From Rebecca billardiae RCC1528 (taxonomy: Eukaryota; Haptophyta): 64,000 nt of DNA. The DNA lies in assembly GCA_965240325.2 (NCBI GenBank), contig OZ251233.1:806001-870000 (forward strand), written 5' to 3'. The position numbers and the translations under genes are program-made. The notes under the pieces are model-generated. The model did not search any database. It was not told the DNA's origin and saw only the letters and a program-made list of their open reading frames with translations. This document shows positions 11,901 to 19,770 of this stretch, in pieces (within the stretch, counting starts at the first letter, position 1; every line of letters begins with the position of its first letter).

Positions 11901-14047
11901 CAGATCTTGCACATCACGCGCGACTTGGGCGCGCCCGGATAGCGCTGCGCGCGCGGCTGGCAGTCCCACGGCGCGGCGATGACCGTGTTGAACCCTGGGC
12001 GTGCGCTCAGATCGGCGCCGGAGTCGTGGCCAATGTTGCGCACCTGCAGGCACACGGTGCACATGCCAACGGCGTGCTTCTCCTCGCCGCGGCTGAAGGT
12101 GAGCATCGCTGCGCACGAGTGCGTGTTCGCGTGGATCCTCCCCTGCACGTGCTGCGACGGGTCGAAGTCCGGAGTCGGCGGCGGGATGCCCGTCGCGCCG
12201 GTGGCGTCGGCCTCGTCGTCGCTCATCGGGTCGCCGACCAGGTGGCCGTCGGTGGGCGGCGGCGCGCCGGGCTGCGAGGCGGCCAAGGGGGCGGCGCCGC
12301 TCGGCGTGGGGTGCGGTCTGGAAAGCGCCGAGTCGCGCGCCGACGTCTGCGAGCGCAGCACGCGCGCGTGTGGCGGCGCCGCCATGCTCGTCACGCCGGT
12401 GGCGTCGCCCTGGTCGTCGCTCAGCGGCTCCTCGGCGACGTGGTCGTCGGCGCGCGGCGGCGCGCCCGGCTGCAAGGCGCCCACGGGCGCTGCGCCGCTC
12501 GGCGTGGGATGCGGGGCGGATGGCGCCGAGCCGTGCGCTGGCGCCTGCGAGCGTAGCACGCGCGAGTGCCGCGGCGGCGCCGTGCCGCGGTTCGACGCGA
12601 CGGCGTCATCGAGCGCGTCGCACGACTCCTCCATGTCCACGCGCATGGCGTCGGCAACGGCTGGGAGCCCGGCGATGGGGGCGGCTGGGCTCGCTGTCGC
12701 GTCCGCGGCGTTGGTCTCCGCGGCGAGCGCGGGGTCGGAGGCGCGTTGCGCGATATGCGGCGACGGATGCGAGCGCGCCGACTCGCGTGCGCCTTCGACA
12801 CACGTCGCCATCGCGTCGGGCTGTGCGCACGTCCCTGCCACGTCGGCAAAAGACTTGCCCGTGAGCGCCGTGAGCAGCATCAAGCGCCGCCACTCCTTGG
12901 GGTCGAACGGCTGGCTCATGCCGCACGGCGCGTGGCCTCGCACGGTGTCGAGGACGTACGCGAAGACGAGCACCGCGCAGTGCACCGTGCCCGGCACCTG
13001 CCGCGCCATCGTCAACGGCAGCTCGCGCGCGCGCTCGAACACGCGCCACGTGGAGGGGTCACGCTGCGCGCATGTGCGCGGTGTGCGCTGCTGCTGGGCC
13101 TCGTGCGCGTCGGCGAGCAGCAGCTGCACGTTCGAGACGAACTCGATCATGTCGCCTCCGCCCAGGGGCTCGCGGTACTCGATGATCTCGCGGCGCAAGT
13201 CGACGACCCCCTGCGCCCAGTGGTTGCCGTCCTGGTTGATGATGAAGGAGAGCACGTCGTACTTGTTCAGGTCGAAGAGCGCAAAGATGTCGGCCACCTT
13301 CTCCCACGCGTACACGCCCGCGCCCATGAGCAAGGTCCACACCCACGAGGGAACGTGCAGCACGCGGGGCGGGACGGGCAGCCCGTGGCTTCGCGCGAGC
13401 TCGCGTACGCGCTGCATGTGCCGCATCTCGACCGCGATGACGTAGTCGAGCGCCTCGCCGCCGACGAAACCGCCAGAGGAGATCGTGAGCATCTCCTCGT
13501 GTCGCCAGCTGAGATCGTGTGTCGCGAGGATGCCAATGTCCGCTCCGGGCACGATGGGCTCGGCGAATGTCGCGTCGGCGTCGTGCACGGCCGCCACGCT
13601 GCGCAACAGCGCGTCCAGGTCCAAGCGCTCGTCGGCGCTCGCCGCTCCGCGCGACAGGTCCGGCACTCGCACGTTCGGCGGTATCAGGAGCTGTTGGCGG
13701 TGTACGCGCGCGCAGTGCGAGAGCGTGTGCCACTCGCGATCGACGGTGGGCACGCGCTGCTCGAGCAGGCACACGAAGCGCAGCGCATGCGTCACCGGCT
13801 TCACGACGTTGGCCTCCTCCCGCAGCGCCCGTGCCATGGTGGAGGATGGCGCGGCGATCTTGCACGCTCGGCGACTCATTTCTCTGCGAAAGAGCGCTTT
13901 GGCTCGGTCATAGCGCGCTGTCGCCTGCGTCGCCGACTCGCCAAGACGCGGTTCCTGCCACGGCTGCAACCCCGGGAGGTGCGTGCGGTGCGCGTCGTAC
14001 GCCGCTTTGCGCTGCCCCTCCGTCGCATCGCTCACCGTCGACGCCAT
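5915..14047 (-). CDS. Helitron Rep/helicase polyprotein with N-terminal Ulp1-like domain
   Basis: One uninterrupted 2,710-residue frame starts at the ATG at 14047. Residues about 240-370 resemble a Ulp1/C48 cysteine protease: QDGNHWAQGVVDLRREIIEY supplies the His (H276) and GTVHCAVLVFAY the Cys (C357). Residues about 490-620 are a disordered 66-residue tandem repeat. Residues about 700-860 match the pattern of the DUF6570/Helitron-like region (CKICMALN, then QRGCITFLIDDVKVSRWLP). The Rep domain shows FVFFSRACAEYWW, the HUH-type pair FIHSHG (H1283, H1285), Cys-rich CMHTCMCSYC, and two tyrosines spaced as YVCDYAFK (Y1563, Y1567). The helicase has Walker A GEAGTGKS (K2154), Walker B QIDES (D2250), and late SF1 motifs FKVQGITVGE and STYVAFTRPR. 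It should nick, unwind and transfer the element's DNA in the nucleus. The intact frame suggests recent activity. Confidence 0.85.
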   Translation of the reverse strand: MASTVSDATEGQRKAAYDAHRTHLPGLQPWQEPRLGESATQATARYDRAKALFRREMSRRACKIAAPSSTMARALREEANVVKPVTHALRFVCLLEQRVPTVDREWHTLSHCARVHRQQLLIPPNVRVPDLSRGAASADERLDLDALLRSVAAVHDADATFAEPIVPGADIGILATHDLSWRHEEMLTISSGGFVGGEALDYVIAVEMRHMQRVRELARSHGLPVPPRVLHVPSWVWTLLMGAGVYAWEKVADIFALFDLNKYDVLSFIINQDGNHWAQGVVDLRREIIEYREPLGGGDMIEFVSNVQLLLADAHEAQQQRTPRTCAQRDPSTWRVFERARELPLTMARQVPGTVHCAVLVFAYVLDTVRGHAPCGMSQPFDPKEWRRLMLLTALTGKSFADVAGTCAQPDAMATCVEGARESARSHPSPHIAQRASDPALAAETNAADATASPAAPIAGLPAVADAMRVDMEESCDALDDAVASNRGTAPPRHSRVLRSQAPAHGSAPSAPHPTPSGAAPVGALQPGAPPRADDHVAEEPLSDDQGDATGVTSMAAPPHARVLRSQTSARDSALSRPHPTPSGAAPLAASQPGAPPPTDGHLVGDPMSDDEADATGATGIPPPTPDFDPSQHVQGRIHANTHSCAAMLTFSRGEEKHAVGMCTVCLQVRNIGHDSGADLSARPGFNTVIAAPWDCQPRAQRYPGAPKSRVMCKICMALNTSAARRRTPDNNELKAHPYSGFSSPAGDMSSDLHHNNMHFLPVSEYLLPCTEFELQLLGKYACAATLHALQGGAGLEQRGCITFLIDDVKVSRWLPRLPTDVDYVVVVPTTASGERRLRKRYVVSRSRLALAIRSLCVGVPQGGHAAVPLGEAAANYVRYPYNDHNGVLTHTGSAAHTPLRGRFFRRDRMPNPAFHDVNVRHESLASLPEGAVPNDLFVVRVPPGHPDAGAADADVNGRPRWTRAGDDAEVDADEVAGFVQIPADVDVHEALMQSLADSVGEAARDAYVRSGRGVAAAALQRRRAALVDPWKTPGFWSGLFVRVFSGGGGDGTLSTEKTLDALHWIEHVTWAAPGRVAAHPLVGIVLQRLRMQKQASGQAAFGINVHLNEPDLPVETMRERMEAGDETIFNALYGLTGNVPGTSSSTKTKMKEMLAMYHERTFTEVENMECMPPSFVFFSRACAEYWWLPLARALRDAAAEHATAAAAAMGNDAAAARRTTLELWEHKPRAQLRNAIRSMPQIVTAYFDWRCVNFHNTVGIHADHMNDAMWKYEYAELRSFIHSHGCGVSHAASRAVNGARDKAERATRDEKGEGRPPEEPIDADDDGAPAERAKSVREWDETFRRHFATQLHAVLHTTAADEYVHDDELGCEVRRADGWSTWQVDSYHPAGTTWNDDSKAHEPNTAEWGKPAGTARVPRGAAHPCARTLPEMYGSEAKLFRWRIDSCNASCMHTCMCSYCLHKVKEAIRSDEDGETHWKCRFGIATFDKRLVVAETRAIDSGDGHFVQHGRHYRYESPTDCWPRLAQPRSGTSWQGNNDTKLIIAVETRDSAGDLIFEHVHYVCDYAFKTHDTEDQCRRLYRSLLEPPALPPPPTDANEPRALAPPPTDADASDPTAATAHATTDATPPAAEPDHALDSAPPGAPAAASLGAPGAAAAHGAPAAAAAEPPPAGDVRTAANIAYSFALRAVGLVPLRHQQANHLNSGTPITRQTARPVRVGMGGGRVLRARPTALMPNGEPAPRPPTSMWPASRVEAKKPVMQQYIDYREERIDEGYSEWLSLHEWLVRCQCARNTSPPETCPCQRNLFVQATGVTYMVSWPMQQGWATMQLLLHSRKRWFTEADVLVMLDGQPTASAHDALLDACWLDENDDGELRRSVESCDTHANELPCSHVPRARGERWASGEFPPGVVELIKHAHTASTFRGRRRAAQAACARQRATERRQREQEERAPAADARDADGETDASDSERDDGADRARTANDLEALASAARVAPALAGGADDGVGTYTVRPAPPGFNWHAAGREALARGLAAYDCDAPTALAALGADVERALADHLPRQLASRAHSALANGAGQTTPGATANAAVRTDATVRSFELAPLDVPLLRASPSQRAAIAVTLLSMLRRATSPTTSGAAPDFQYSRLLLHGEAGTGKSVVLRGQERCAHRLFGARPAGERCAGGLAPTGAAAVSMSPRARTVASTCPERLDRKNGADDAGSLSLERVNALRALACVDQASGDLRSALELVQIDESSMLTARQFESVVMDFAQALGMPVPAAAPGARLTRMLPFDQTVAGDPSQLDPVGKNNLDWPLARLQGLQRLGGVRYRQEFVDAIVLTEQKRLQLVDDDDRALQRLQRHMKHGLLDRQDFDWAQTRVLGNMSEEERELFERVDEVMHVWGRRADVNDGNVRCVDALAAARDEPAATVRATTSVGRCRASRDPNKQVGQLPMYTHLAPSSVLVCCANGGGYPELCAPCGIANATRGTCVAAMYAPGEGAPEHQPAAVVVHQPTYKGEPIAAGWPPTWVAYAPVAKDCDAHCCSRTMVPLEPGMHVTFFKVQGITVGEKEMIKRIVVHLDFSSGLNTEALWPRSTYVAFTRPRRARDFALAASLTLENFMAINNAAWRADAEIERQRVAELDAATRARMAPHMSDEGWVALLARLDAACDDGVRDAACAAAAAVDDDDRLACALDGCASCTIWRAARADGHE
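12182..12577 (-). repeat. In-frame 198-bp tandem duplication within the Helitron ORF
   Basis: Two adjacent units of about 198 bases (66 codons) each encode HPTPSGAAP, QPGAPP, a DD/DE acidic patch and DATG, both starting near RVLRSQ. The units differ at many positions, so the duplication is not brand new. It lies in a disordered linker between the Ulp1-like and DUF6570-like regions. Confidence 0.75.
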
Positions 14048-14760
14048 GCAGGCCGGGCGTGGGTCCTCGAGCGCCGATCTTTGGCCGCGAGCTCGCGAGC
14101 GCGAAAGATGATCGCTGGTCAGGAGTCAGGACCCTTTGCTGTGCGGTAGCAAACGGATTTGCATGCGCCCGACCTTGCCAACCGGGGCACGCGACGACAG
14201 TCCGGTGTGTGGATTCCGGTTATGGTGTTCAGAAGGCCGCGCCAAATCTTGCGTCGCGTGCGATGGCGCTTCCCGCCCGCGAGACACCTCGTGATGAAGG
14301 CCTCTCCGCACCGAGCCCGACGCGCGGCGGTGGATCGCGCGAGGTGGCTGTCGTGCGCAGCGCTTGATGCTATGGCCAGTGCGAGCGCTCGACGTGCACG
14401 TCGGGCGAGGACCGCCCCAGGTCGCACGATCGTGTCGACGCGCCGAGCGTGCCTCCAAACGCGTCGACTTTGGCCCCCGTTCGACCTGCACGCGAGACGA
14501 CGAGGGCAGCAATCGCGAATCGGGCGAAAACCCCCCTCGGGAGTCTTCTCACGATGTCCACGCCGGCGTTGGATTCGGCGCGCGCGGCCCACGCGCTCCG
14601 CGCCATCCAGGACTCTCTTTCGGCCGAGCGTCCCCAGTGGGAGCTGCGAGGGCGCCCGGTAGTGAGCGAAGCGACCCGGCAGTGAGCGAGGCGATTTTCT
14701 TTTCTTTGCGAGGCGATTTTCTTTTTTCCTTTTCTTTTTCTTATCTTTTTCCCGGGCACT

Positions 14761-16194
14761 ACAAGGGGCGGACCTACGGCCCGCCATTTATTGGGTATTT
14801 GATGGTCCTTTGGTGCCAGCAAGACCTTTGGACGTGCGGGATCCGAAGGTTCCGTACTTCCGTTGCGGCCCGAAGACACCGAAGATGGCGACGGAATGTT
14901 CAATGTGTCGCATGCTCGCATGCTGGGTTCTCCGGCGGACGCAGCGTGTAATGTAGGGAGTGACATCGCTGTAGCGGCGACACTGCCTCCGCCGCAGGGA
15001 TGCCGGATGCGTAGCGATCTGTGGCCTTGTCTAATGTCTTGGCTCGTGCACGGGTCGATGCGTTCCATGGGCTTTTGTCTTCACTCCGGTACGGGTCACC
15101 AGTGGTGTTGTGTGCGCTGGTTTCAGGTTTGGCCGGGTCAGCCCTTTGACCGTCCGACCGTGACCGCAGCGTAGGCCGCCTGCACGCAGTGCGGACCATG
15201 CTTATCGGCCAGCGCTTGAAGCTTAAATGTCTTGTTATCGCAGTTGGCGGGCGTTAGCTAGCTCACCCTGAACTGTCTGACCCACACACCTCTCACGAGG
15301 CTGGCCGGCGCAGAGGCTACCCGGGCCCTTTCCCCTTGGCGCTATTTCTTCTTTACCGCGCCGATTGCGCCCTGCTTCCGACGCCTCGGCCTGGTCCGCG
15401 TTAGTTATCAGCTGCGACCTCCACTTGAAGCGGCAGGCGGCAGCCCGCAGCCGGCTCGGCGGCGGGGGCACTGGGCAGCTGCAGCAGCACGGGTGCGGAG
15501 CCCGGCGCCGCCGGCAGTCTCATTCGTGACAGTGGCGTTGGACCCGAGTAATGGAATACTGCTACTATAGTCCTAAGATGCGCGGCCCGGGACTGCAGCA
15601 CTGTGGCCGGCTGCAGTACGCCTCGGATGAATCACAGCTCGTCGGCTCAGAGTGCAGGGTCTGCATCATCGACTGTCGTCGTCAAGAGGTACCGCCGTGC
15701 GTTCATTCCGAACTATCATATTAAAAGATGACGCGGTTAAACCCCTCATACAAGACAGGTAAAGAATACCCCCCGGCAAGCTCACACTCGTACCCCCATA
15801 AGGTATCTTTGACGTTTGCGCCTGTTGGCATCACGCCCTGTGCATCCCCTGCCCTGCTGCTGAGCCAAGGGGACTGACTCCCCTTGGCTGAGCACTTGTG
15901 GCACTGGTGCAGTGTGCACTCGATCATTGCGGCGAGTGCGGGACTCAACAAATCAACATTACTACAATCCGAATACCGGCTTACCCTCCGTCGACGATTC
16001 TTCTCCAATCGCCCCCTATTTTTGGGCGGGAGGCGGACGCATCTTCGTCGTTAGATAACCCCATTCATGACTGTCATAATGAAAATCGGTACCGGCCACG
16101 GTTACTGGGCGAAGATCCCACACAATACTACCCGCTCACGACCCCGAGGGCGTGGTGCGTCAACTTGCGCGATCGCTCATCACCCACATTGAAC
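14761..16194. other. Intergenic DNA with one strong hairpin
   Basis: From the 5' end of the transposon to the receiver-cyclin gene. No gene is supported. A 10-bp perfect hairpin (AGCCAAGGGG, 7-base loop, complement) lies at 15863-15889. Confidence 0.5.
15863..15889. repeat. Perfect 10-bp hairpin
   Basis: AGCCAAGGGG and its reverse complement flank ACTGACT. It is not linked to any obvious transcript end; it may be a relic of a small element. Confidence 0.6.
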
Positions 16195-18238
16195 ATGTGG
16201 GCGAAAGTCATCCACGGCATACCCGCCTGCCGCGGCGAGATGGTTCTGCTCATCACGGTGGACCCCGCCGTGATCGAGCGCTTCAGGCGAGCCCTGCGTG
16301 ATGCAGGGCATGCGCACGTCTTGGTCGCCTCGACCCTCCCCGAGGCCACGTCTCTCCTCGACGTGTCGCACACGACCACGCGCCCGATCGAGCACGTGAT
16401 TGCTGATCTCGACTCCACAGAGGTGCGTCGCACGCGTCCGCGATACGCGCGCGTCGTGCCATCGGGCGTGTCCTGACGCGCAGTCTTGCGGCATAACCCT
16501 CGACCGCCGGCGATGCGCCCACTCGCCCTGCACGCAGGCCGATCCATGGACGCTGCGGCTGCTTGGCGAGCTCACTGCGCATGGCGTGCGCACCTTCTCC
16601 GTGATCGCGCCTGTGGTGGGCTCGCACATGGCGCTCACGGGGTTGAAGGGGATGGCGTCGCCGGTCTCAGTCATCGAGAAGAGCCTGGCTCATCCATTCC
16701 TCGTCGACGCCCTCGCCGCTGCGCTGGGAGGTGCGCCTGCGGCGCGGGCTGGTCGCTCCTCTCGCCTCTCGAGCGACAGCTGGTGCAGCGGCAGCTCGGT
16801 CAATGGGCTGGCGCAGCTCTCCGACGCGGACACGTCGCGGCGGAGCGAGAGCAGCAGGCGCAGCATTGCGTCCCGTGCTGAGCCGAGCTTGCGCATGTCA
16901 CCCACGTCCTCATCCACATGCTCGCCAGAGCCATCGCCGCAGCCCGTCTTGCAGTCCACGGCGCCCGCTGCGCGCGAGCGCGAGCTGCCTCGGCTGCCGA
17001 ACGCGCCGGTGTGTGCGAGCATCACCACGGAGGAGAGCAGCGCGGCGCGTGCGCTCGCGGAGGGCGCGGCAATCATGCTGCACCGCCTGCTCGCCCAGGC
17101 AAGCAATGCGTGCCCGCTCTCCCCGGGCGCGGTGGACCTCGACGCCCTGGAGGCAGGACATGCGCACGCGCGGGACGTAGCAGTTACTACTGCTGCTGCT
17201 GCTCCGGCTGCGAGCGACGCGACCGCGCTCATGCTGCGCGCGCTGCTGCGCGTGGCGCCCGAGCTGGTGGCTGAGGACGAGCTGGTTACTGCCACCGCCC
17301 TTGCACGCCGGGCGCTGGCATCGGGGCGGCTCGACCAGGCTCAGTGGCGTGCGCTGCTCCTCGGCGCCCTCATCGTTGCAGCGAAAATTCACAGTGCGCG
17401 CGCGCGCGCGTGCACGCGTACGGCGCGCGCGCGCACGCGCGCGCTCGCTGCGAACATGCCGCTGATGCGCCCGCGCCCGCGCCCGCGTGCCCCCGGCCGC
17501 GCCTCGCGCATCGCAGACGACGCGCGCGTGTACGTCTCCGACTTCGAGTTCGCTCTCCTCCGCGTCGGCTGGGACGTGGGCAGCGGGGAGCTGAGCGTGC
17601 ACGAGCTGGCGGTGCTGAGCGCGCTCCACTTCGACTCGAGGGTGAGCGCGGAGGAGCACGAGGCGCTGCGGAGCGAGCTGTGCGAGCTGCACGGCGAGAG
17701 CGAGCGCAGCCGGTGCAGCGCGCAGGCGCCGGAGGCGCAGCCGACGAAGCGCTCGCGCCCGGTGCCCGTGCCACATGGCAGCGCGCCGCTGACGGCTGGC
17801 TGGGGCTTGCCGGCGTGGCCGCTCAGCGCATGGAACCTACCCATGGATGCGGCGGCTGCGTCCGATGGACTGAGGGCGCCAGCGACGCCCGGGCGCAATG
17901 GCGACTTGGCCCAGTCCAACTCCGCGACGTCGCTGCCCTCGTCGAACACACTCAGCGTGACGGACCTCACTCGCCTACGCCACGGTGCGCGGTCCGAGCC
18001 CGCAGCGCAGGCCATCGCGGTTGGTGGAGAGGCGCCACAGCTGCCCCTTGCGCGCAGCTCGACCAGAGCAGCTCCGGGGCTGTGCGCGAGTCTGACGGGC
18101 ACAGCCTCTACGGCGCTTCCTCCGGAGCAGAACGTGGGCCTGGCCGTGGGGGGAGGCTTGATACGATCGAGTGCGGGGTGCATGCAGCTGCCGCAGGTGG
18201 GGTCACCGCTGGTGACGGTGACAGTTCACTGCTCTTGA
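16195..18238 (+). CDS. Receiver-like domain fused to a cyclin (three exons)
   Basis: Exons 16195-16422, 16538-17393 and 17517-18238 join in frame to 601 residues. Introns of 115 and 123 bases have donors GTGCGT and GTGCGC and acceptors GCAG. Residues about 16-140 have the strand-helix order of a response-regulator receiver: MVLLITVDP, then EHVIADLDSTE (D71/D73 at the phosphoacceptor strand), FSVIAPV and SVIEKSLAHPF (K124). One of the acidic pair and the switch Ser/Thr look replaced (only D23; A100), so phosphorylation is uncertain. A serine-rich linker follows. Residues about 290-410 form a Pho80-like cyclin box: TATALARRAL, RALLLGALIVAAKIH, then SDFEFALLRVGWDV and LHFDSRVS. Removing intron 2 restores the helix AAKIH-ND, supporting the model. 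The start could instead be 16240. It probably binds a CDK; the fusion suggests signal-gated cyclin activity (inference). Confidence 0.75.
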
Positions 18239-18515
18239 AACCGTACCAGGACGAGTGTGAATAGTAGTCAGTATCGTCAATGTAATGATGTGCGATTAAC
18301 TGATGCGCTGCTGAATCGCGACTAGCTGCTGCTGATCACCAGCCTTCTGAGATATGATCGATATGATATGACGATATAACGGCTAGCATTGTCGATCGGA
18401 CAGTCCGTCGTCAGTCGTCGTAGAGCGATAGACCTCGGCAGTCGGCTTCATCATCATGGATAACATGGATTCTGTCTTGCTGACTACGAGTCGGGCGGAT
18501 GTGATATATGACGAG

Positions 18516-19442
18516 TCAACACCAGTCCTGGAAAAGGCTCCCGTCGTCGTCATCGTCATCGGACGCGTCGTCGGAATGTGCCACTGCCATCAGGTCGACG
18601 TCGCTGTAGCATGTGCTGCTCTCTCGCCGCGCAGTCATGTGCGCCACCTCGTCATCTCTCTGGAGCCGCGTTGGGCTGCCGCCTCGCGCGTCCACGCACC
18701 GCTCTGCGGCGAGCGCGCAGAGGCGCTGCTCACCGAGCTCTTGGAGAGCGGCGTGGTAGCCGAAGAAGGCCAGCGTGGAGACGTGCAGCTGGAATCCGAG
18801 AAGGCGGGACATGTGCGCCTCGAGCGCGCCGAGCTTGAGCGCGGGCTCGCGCAGCGCCGCGCTCGCCACCGCACCGATCACGCTGCTCGGCGGCGGCTCA
18901 TCCGAGACCATCTTGTGAGCAAGGCTGATAGCCGTGCCAAGCACGGCGCGCCAGTTCACGGGGGTGACGAGCCGTTGGTCGGGGGTGGCGAGAATGCACC
19001 GCTCGATCAGTGCCAGTGCGATGATCGGAGCCGCGTCGTCGAGCCGGAGCTCGGCGCGCAGCAGCTGCAGCGCGCAAAAGCACTCGCCCTCGTCGTACGC
19101 GCACGGTTGGGACGCGGCGCACGATGGCGGCTCAAAGGCCACGCCAGCAGGAGCGCCGTCACACAGGCTGGCGTCGATGTGAATCGAGAGCGCGGCGGCG
19201 ATGCCCGCATCGATCGCGTCATTCGGCTCCTGCGGCAACGTGTTGAGACCGATCGTGCGCGCGATCGCCTTGATCTCAGTGGCCAACGGCGGCATAGAGG
19301 AGCAACGGGGGTGATGCTCGTCGCGCGCATTGGTGATGTCGACGGCGTGCGATGCGCTGGTCGTGCCGGAGGATTTGAGGGGCGTGTGAAGATCTCTCGC
19401 CGAGTCGTAGCCGTGCGAGTTGGCGCACGTCGTCATGATCAT
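18516..19442 (-). CDS. Cyclin-like protein with acidic C-terminus
   Basis: A single-exon frame of 308 residues starts at the ATG at 19442; further ATGs at residues 3 and 50 are alternatives. Residues about 118-235 form a cyclin box of the Pho80/PCL sort: CFCALQLLRA, IIALALIERCI, NWRAVLGTAISLAHKM, then LEAHMSRLLGFQLHVS. The equivalents of the helix-3 lysine and helix-5 pattern are present. The tail is strongly acidic (SDDASDDDDDDGS). It converges on the receiver-cyclin gene, with only 277 bases between the two stop codons, so the two may be an old inverted duplication; sequence identity between them is low. Its kinase partner is unknown. No receiver domain is present here. Confidence 0.7.
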   Translation of the reverse strand: MIMTTCANSHGYDSARDLHTPLKSSGTTSASHAVDITNARDEHHPRCSSMPPLATEIKAIARTIGLNTLPQEPNDAIDAGIAAALSIHIDASLCDGAPAGVAFEPPSCAASQPCAYDEGECFCALQLLRAELRLDDAAPIIALALIERCILATPDQRLVTPVNWRAVLGTAISLAHKMVSDEPPPSSVIGAVASAALREPALKLGALEAHMSRLLGFQLHVSTLAFFGYHAALQELGEQRLCALAAERCVDARGGSPTRLQRDDEVAHMTARRESSTCYSDVDLMAVAHSDDASDDDDDDGSLFQDWC

Positions 19443-19770
19443 CAGAGTGTCGGCAGGCCGTGCACTTCTCGCTCAAACTCGGTGCTTCGTGCTCAGATTC
19501 TTTGATCAGCGCCATCTGCTGGCGAGCGGAATCGCGGTGAACCAAGGGTCAACACTTCCAAGCATTATATTTTGGGATTTCTGGATTTTTTATCCTTACG
19601 TACCTCGGTTTCGGCAAGAATAAGACGCACACCGGCACGCGCGCGATCAGCCATCCATCAGCAATCTCCGCAAATTGCGGCTGTATCATAAATTTTGACG
19701 GGCTCCCGCCACGTGCACAGTGCACAGGAATGTGGATCTACCGTCGCCGTCAGGATACCATCAATCCATC
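19443..19770. other. Short intergenic stretch
   Basis: This stretch holds an AT-rich patch (about 19555-19620) and a fragment AAGAATAAGACGCACACC that resembles part of the repeats at 25922 and 29838. No gene was seen. Confidence 0.4.

Larger units (their letters stand above)
5412..14760 (-). mobile_element. Helitron-like transposon, full-length copy (about 9.3 kb)
   Basis: The ends were set by comparing this region with the shorter copy at 29954-31452 on the other strand. On the element strand both copies share a 5' end at AGT(G/T)CCCGGG followed by a purine-rich GATAAGAAAAAG tract, and a shared 3' end of about 80 bases finishing ACCCCCCCGCCCGCCAGGGC; similarity stops abruptly outside. The element holds a leader of about 710 bases, one 8.1-kb ORF and about 500 bases of 3' sequence. 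That 3' sequence includes an imperfect 50-base tandem repeat at about 5512-5609, where each unit begins GACGAATAA. The encoded HUH Rep plus Pif1-type helicase defines the Helitron class, which moves by rolling-circle (peel-and-paste) replication. The classical 5'-TC and CTRR-3' ends are not seen, so it may be a Helentron/Helitron2-type relative. Confidence 0.8.

Noticed and set aside
5921-12556. A 2,211-codon plus-strand frame opposite the Helitron gene
   Set aside because: It is Arg/Ala/Val-rich with no domain. Its length comes from GC-rich third positions of the real minus-strand gene.
5412-14760. Canonical Helitron ends (5'-TC and CTRR-3' with a 3' hairpin)
   Set aside because: Not found at the boundaries shared by the two copies, so canonical ends are not claimed.
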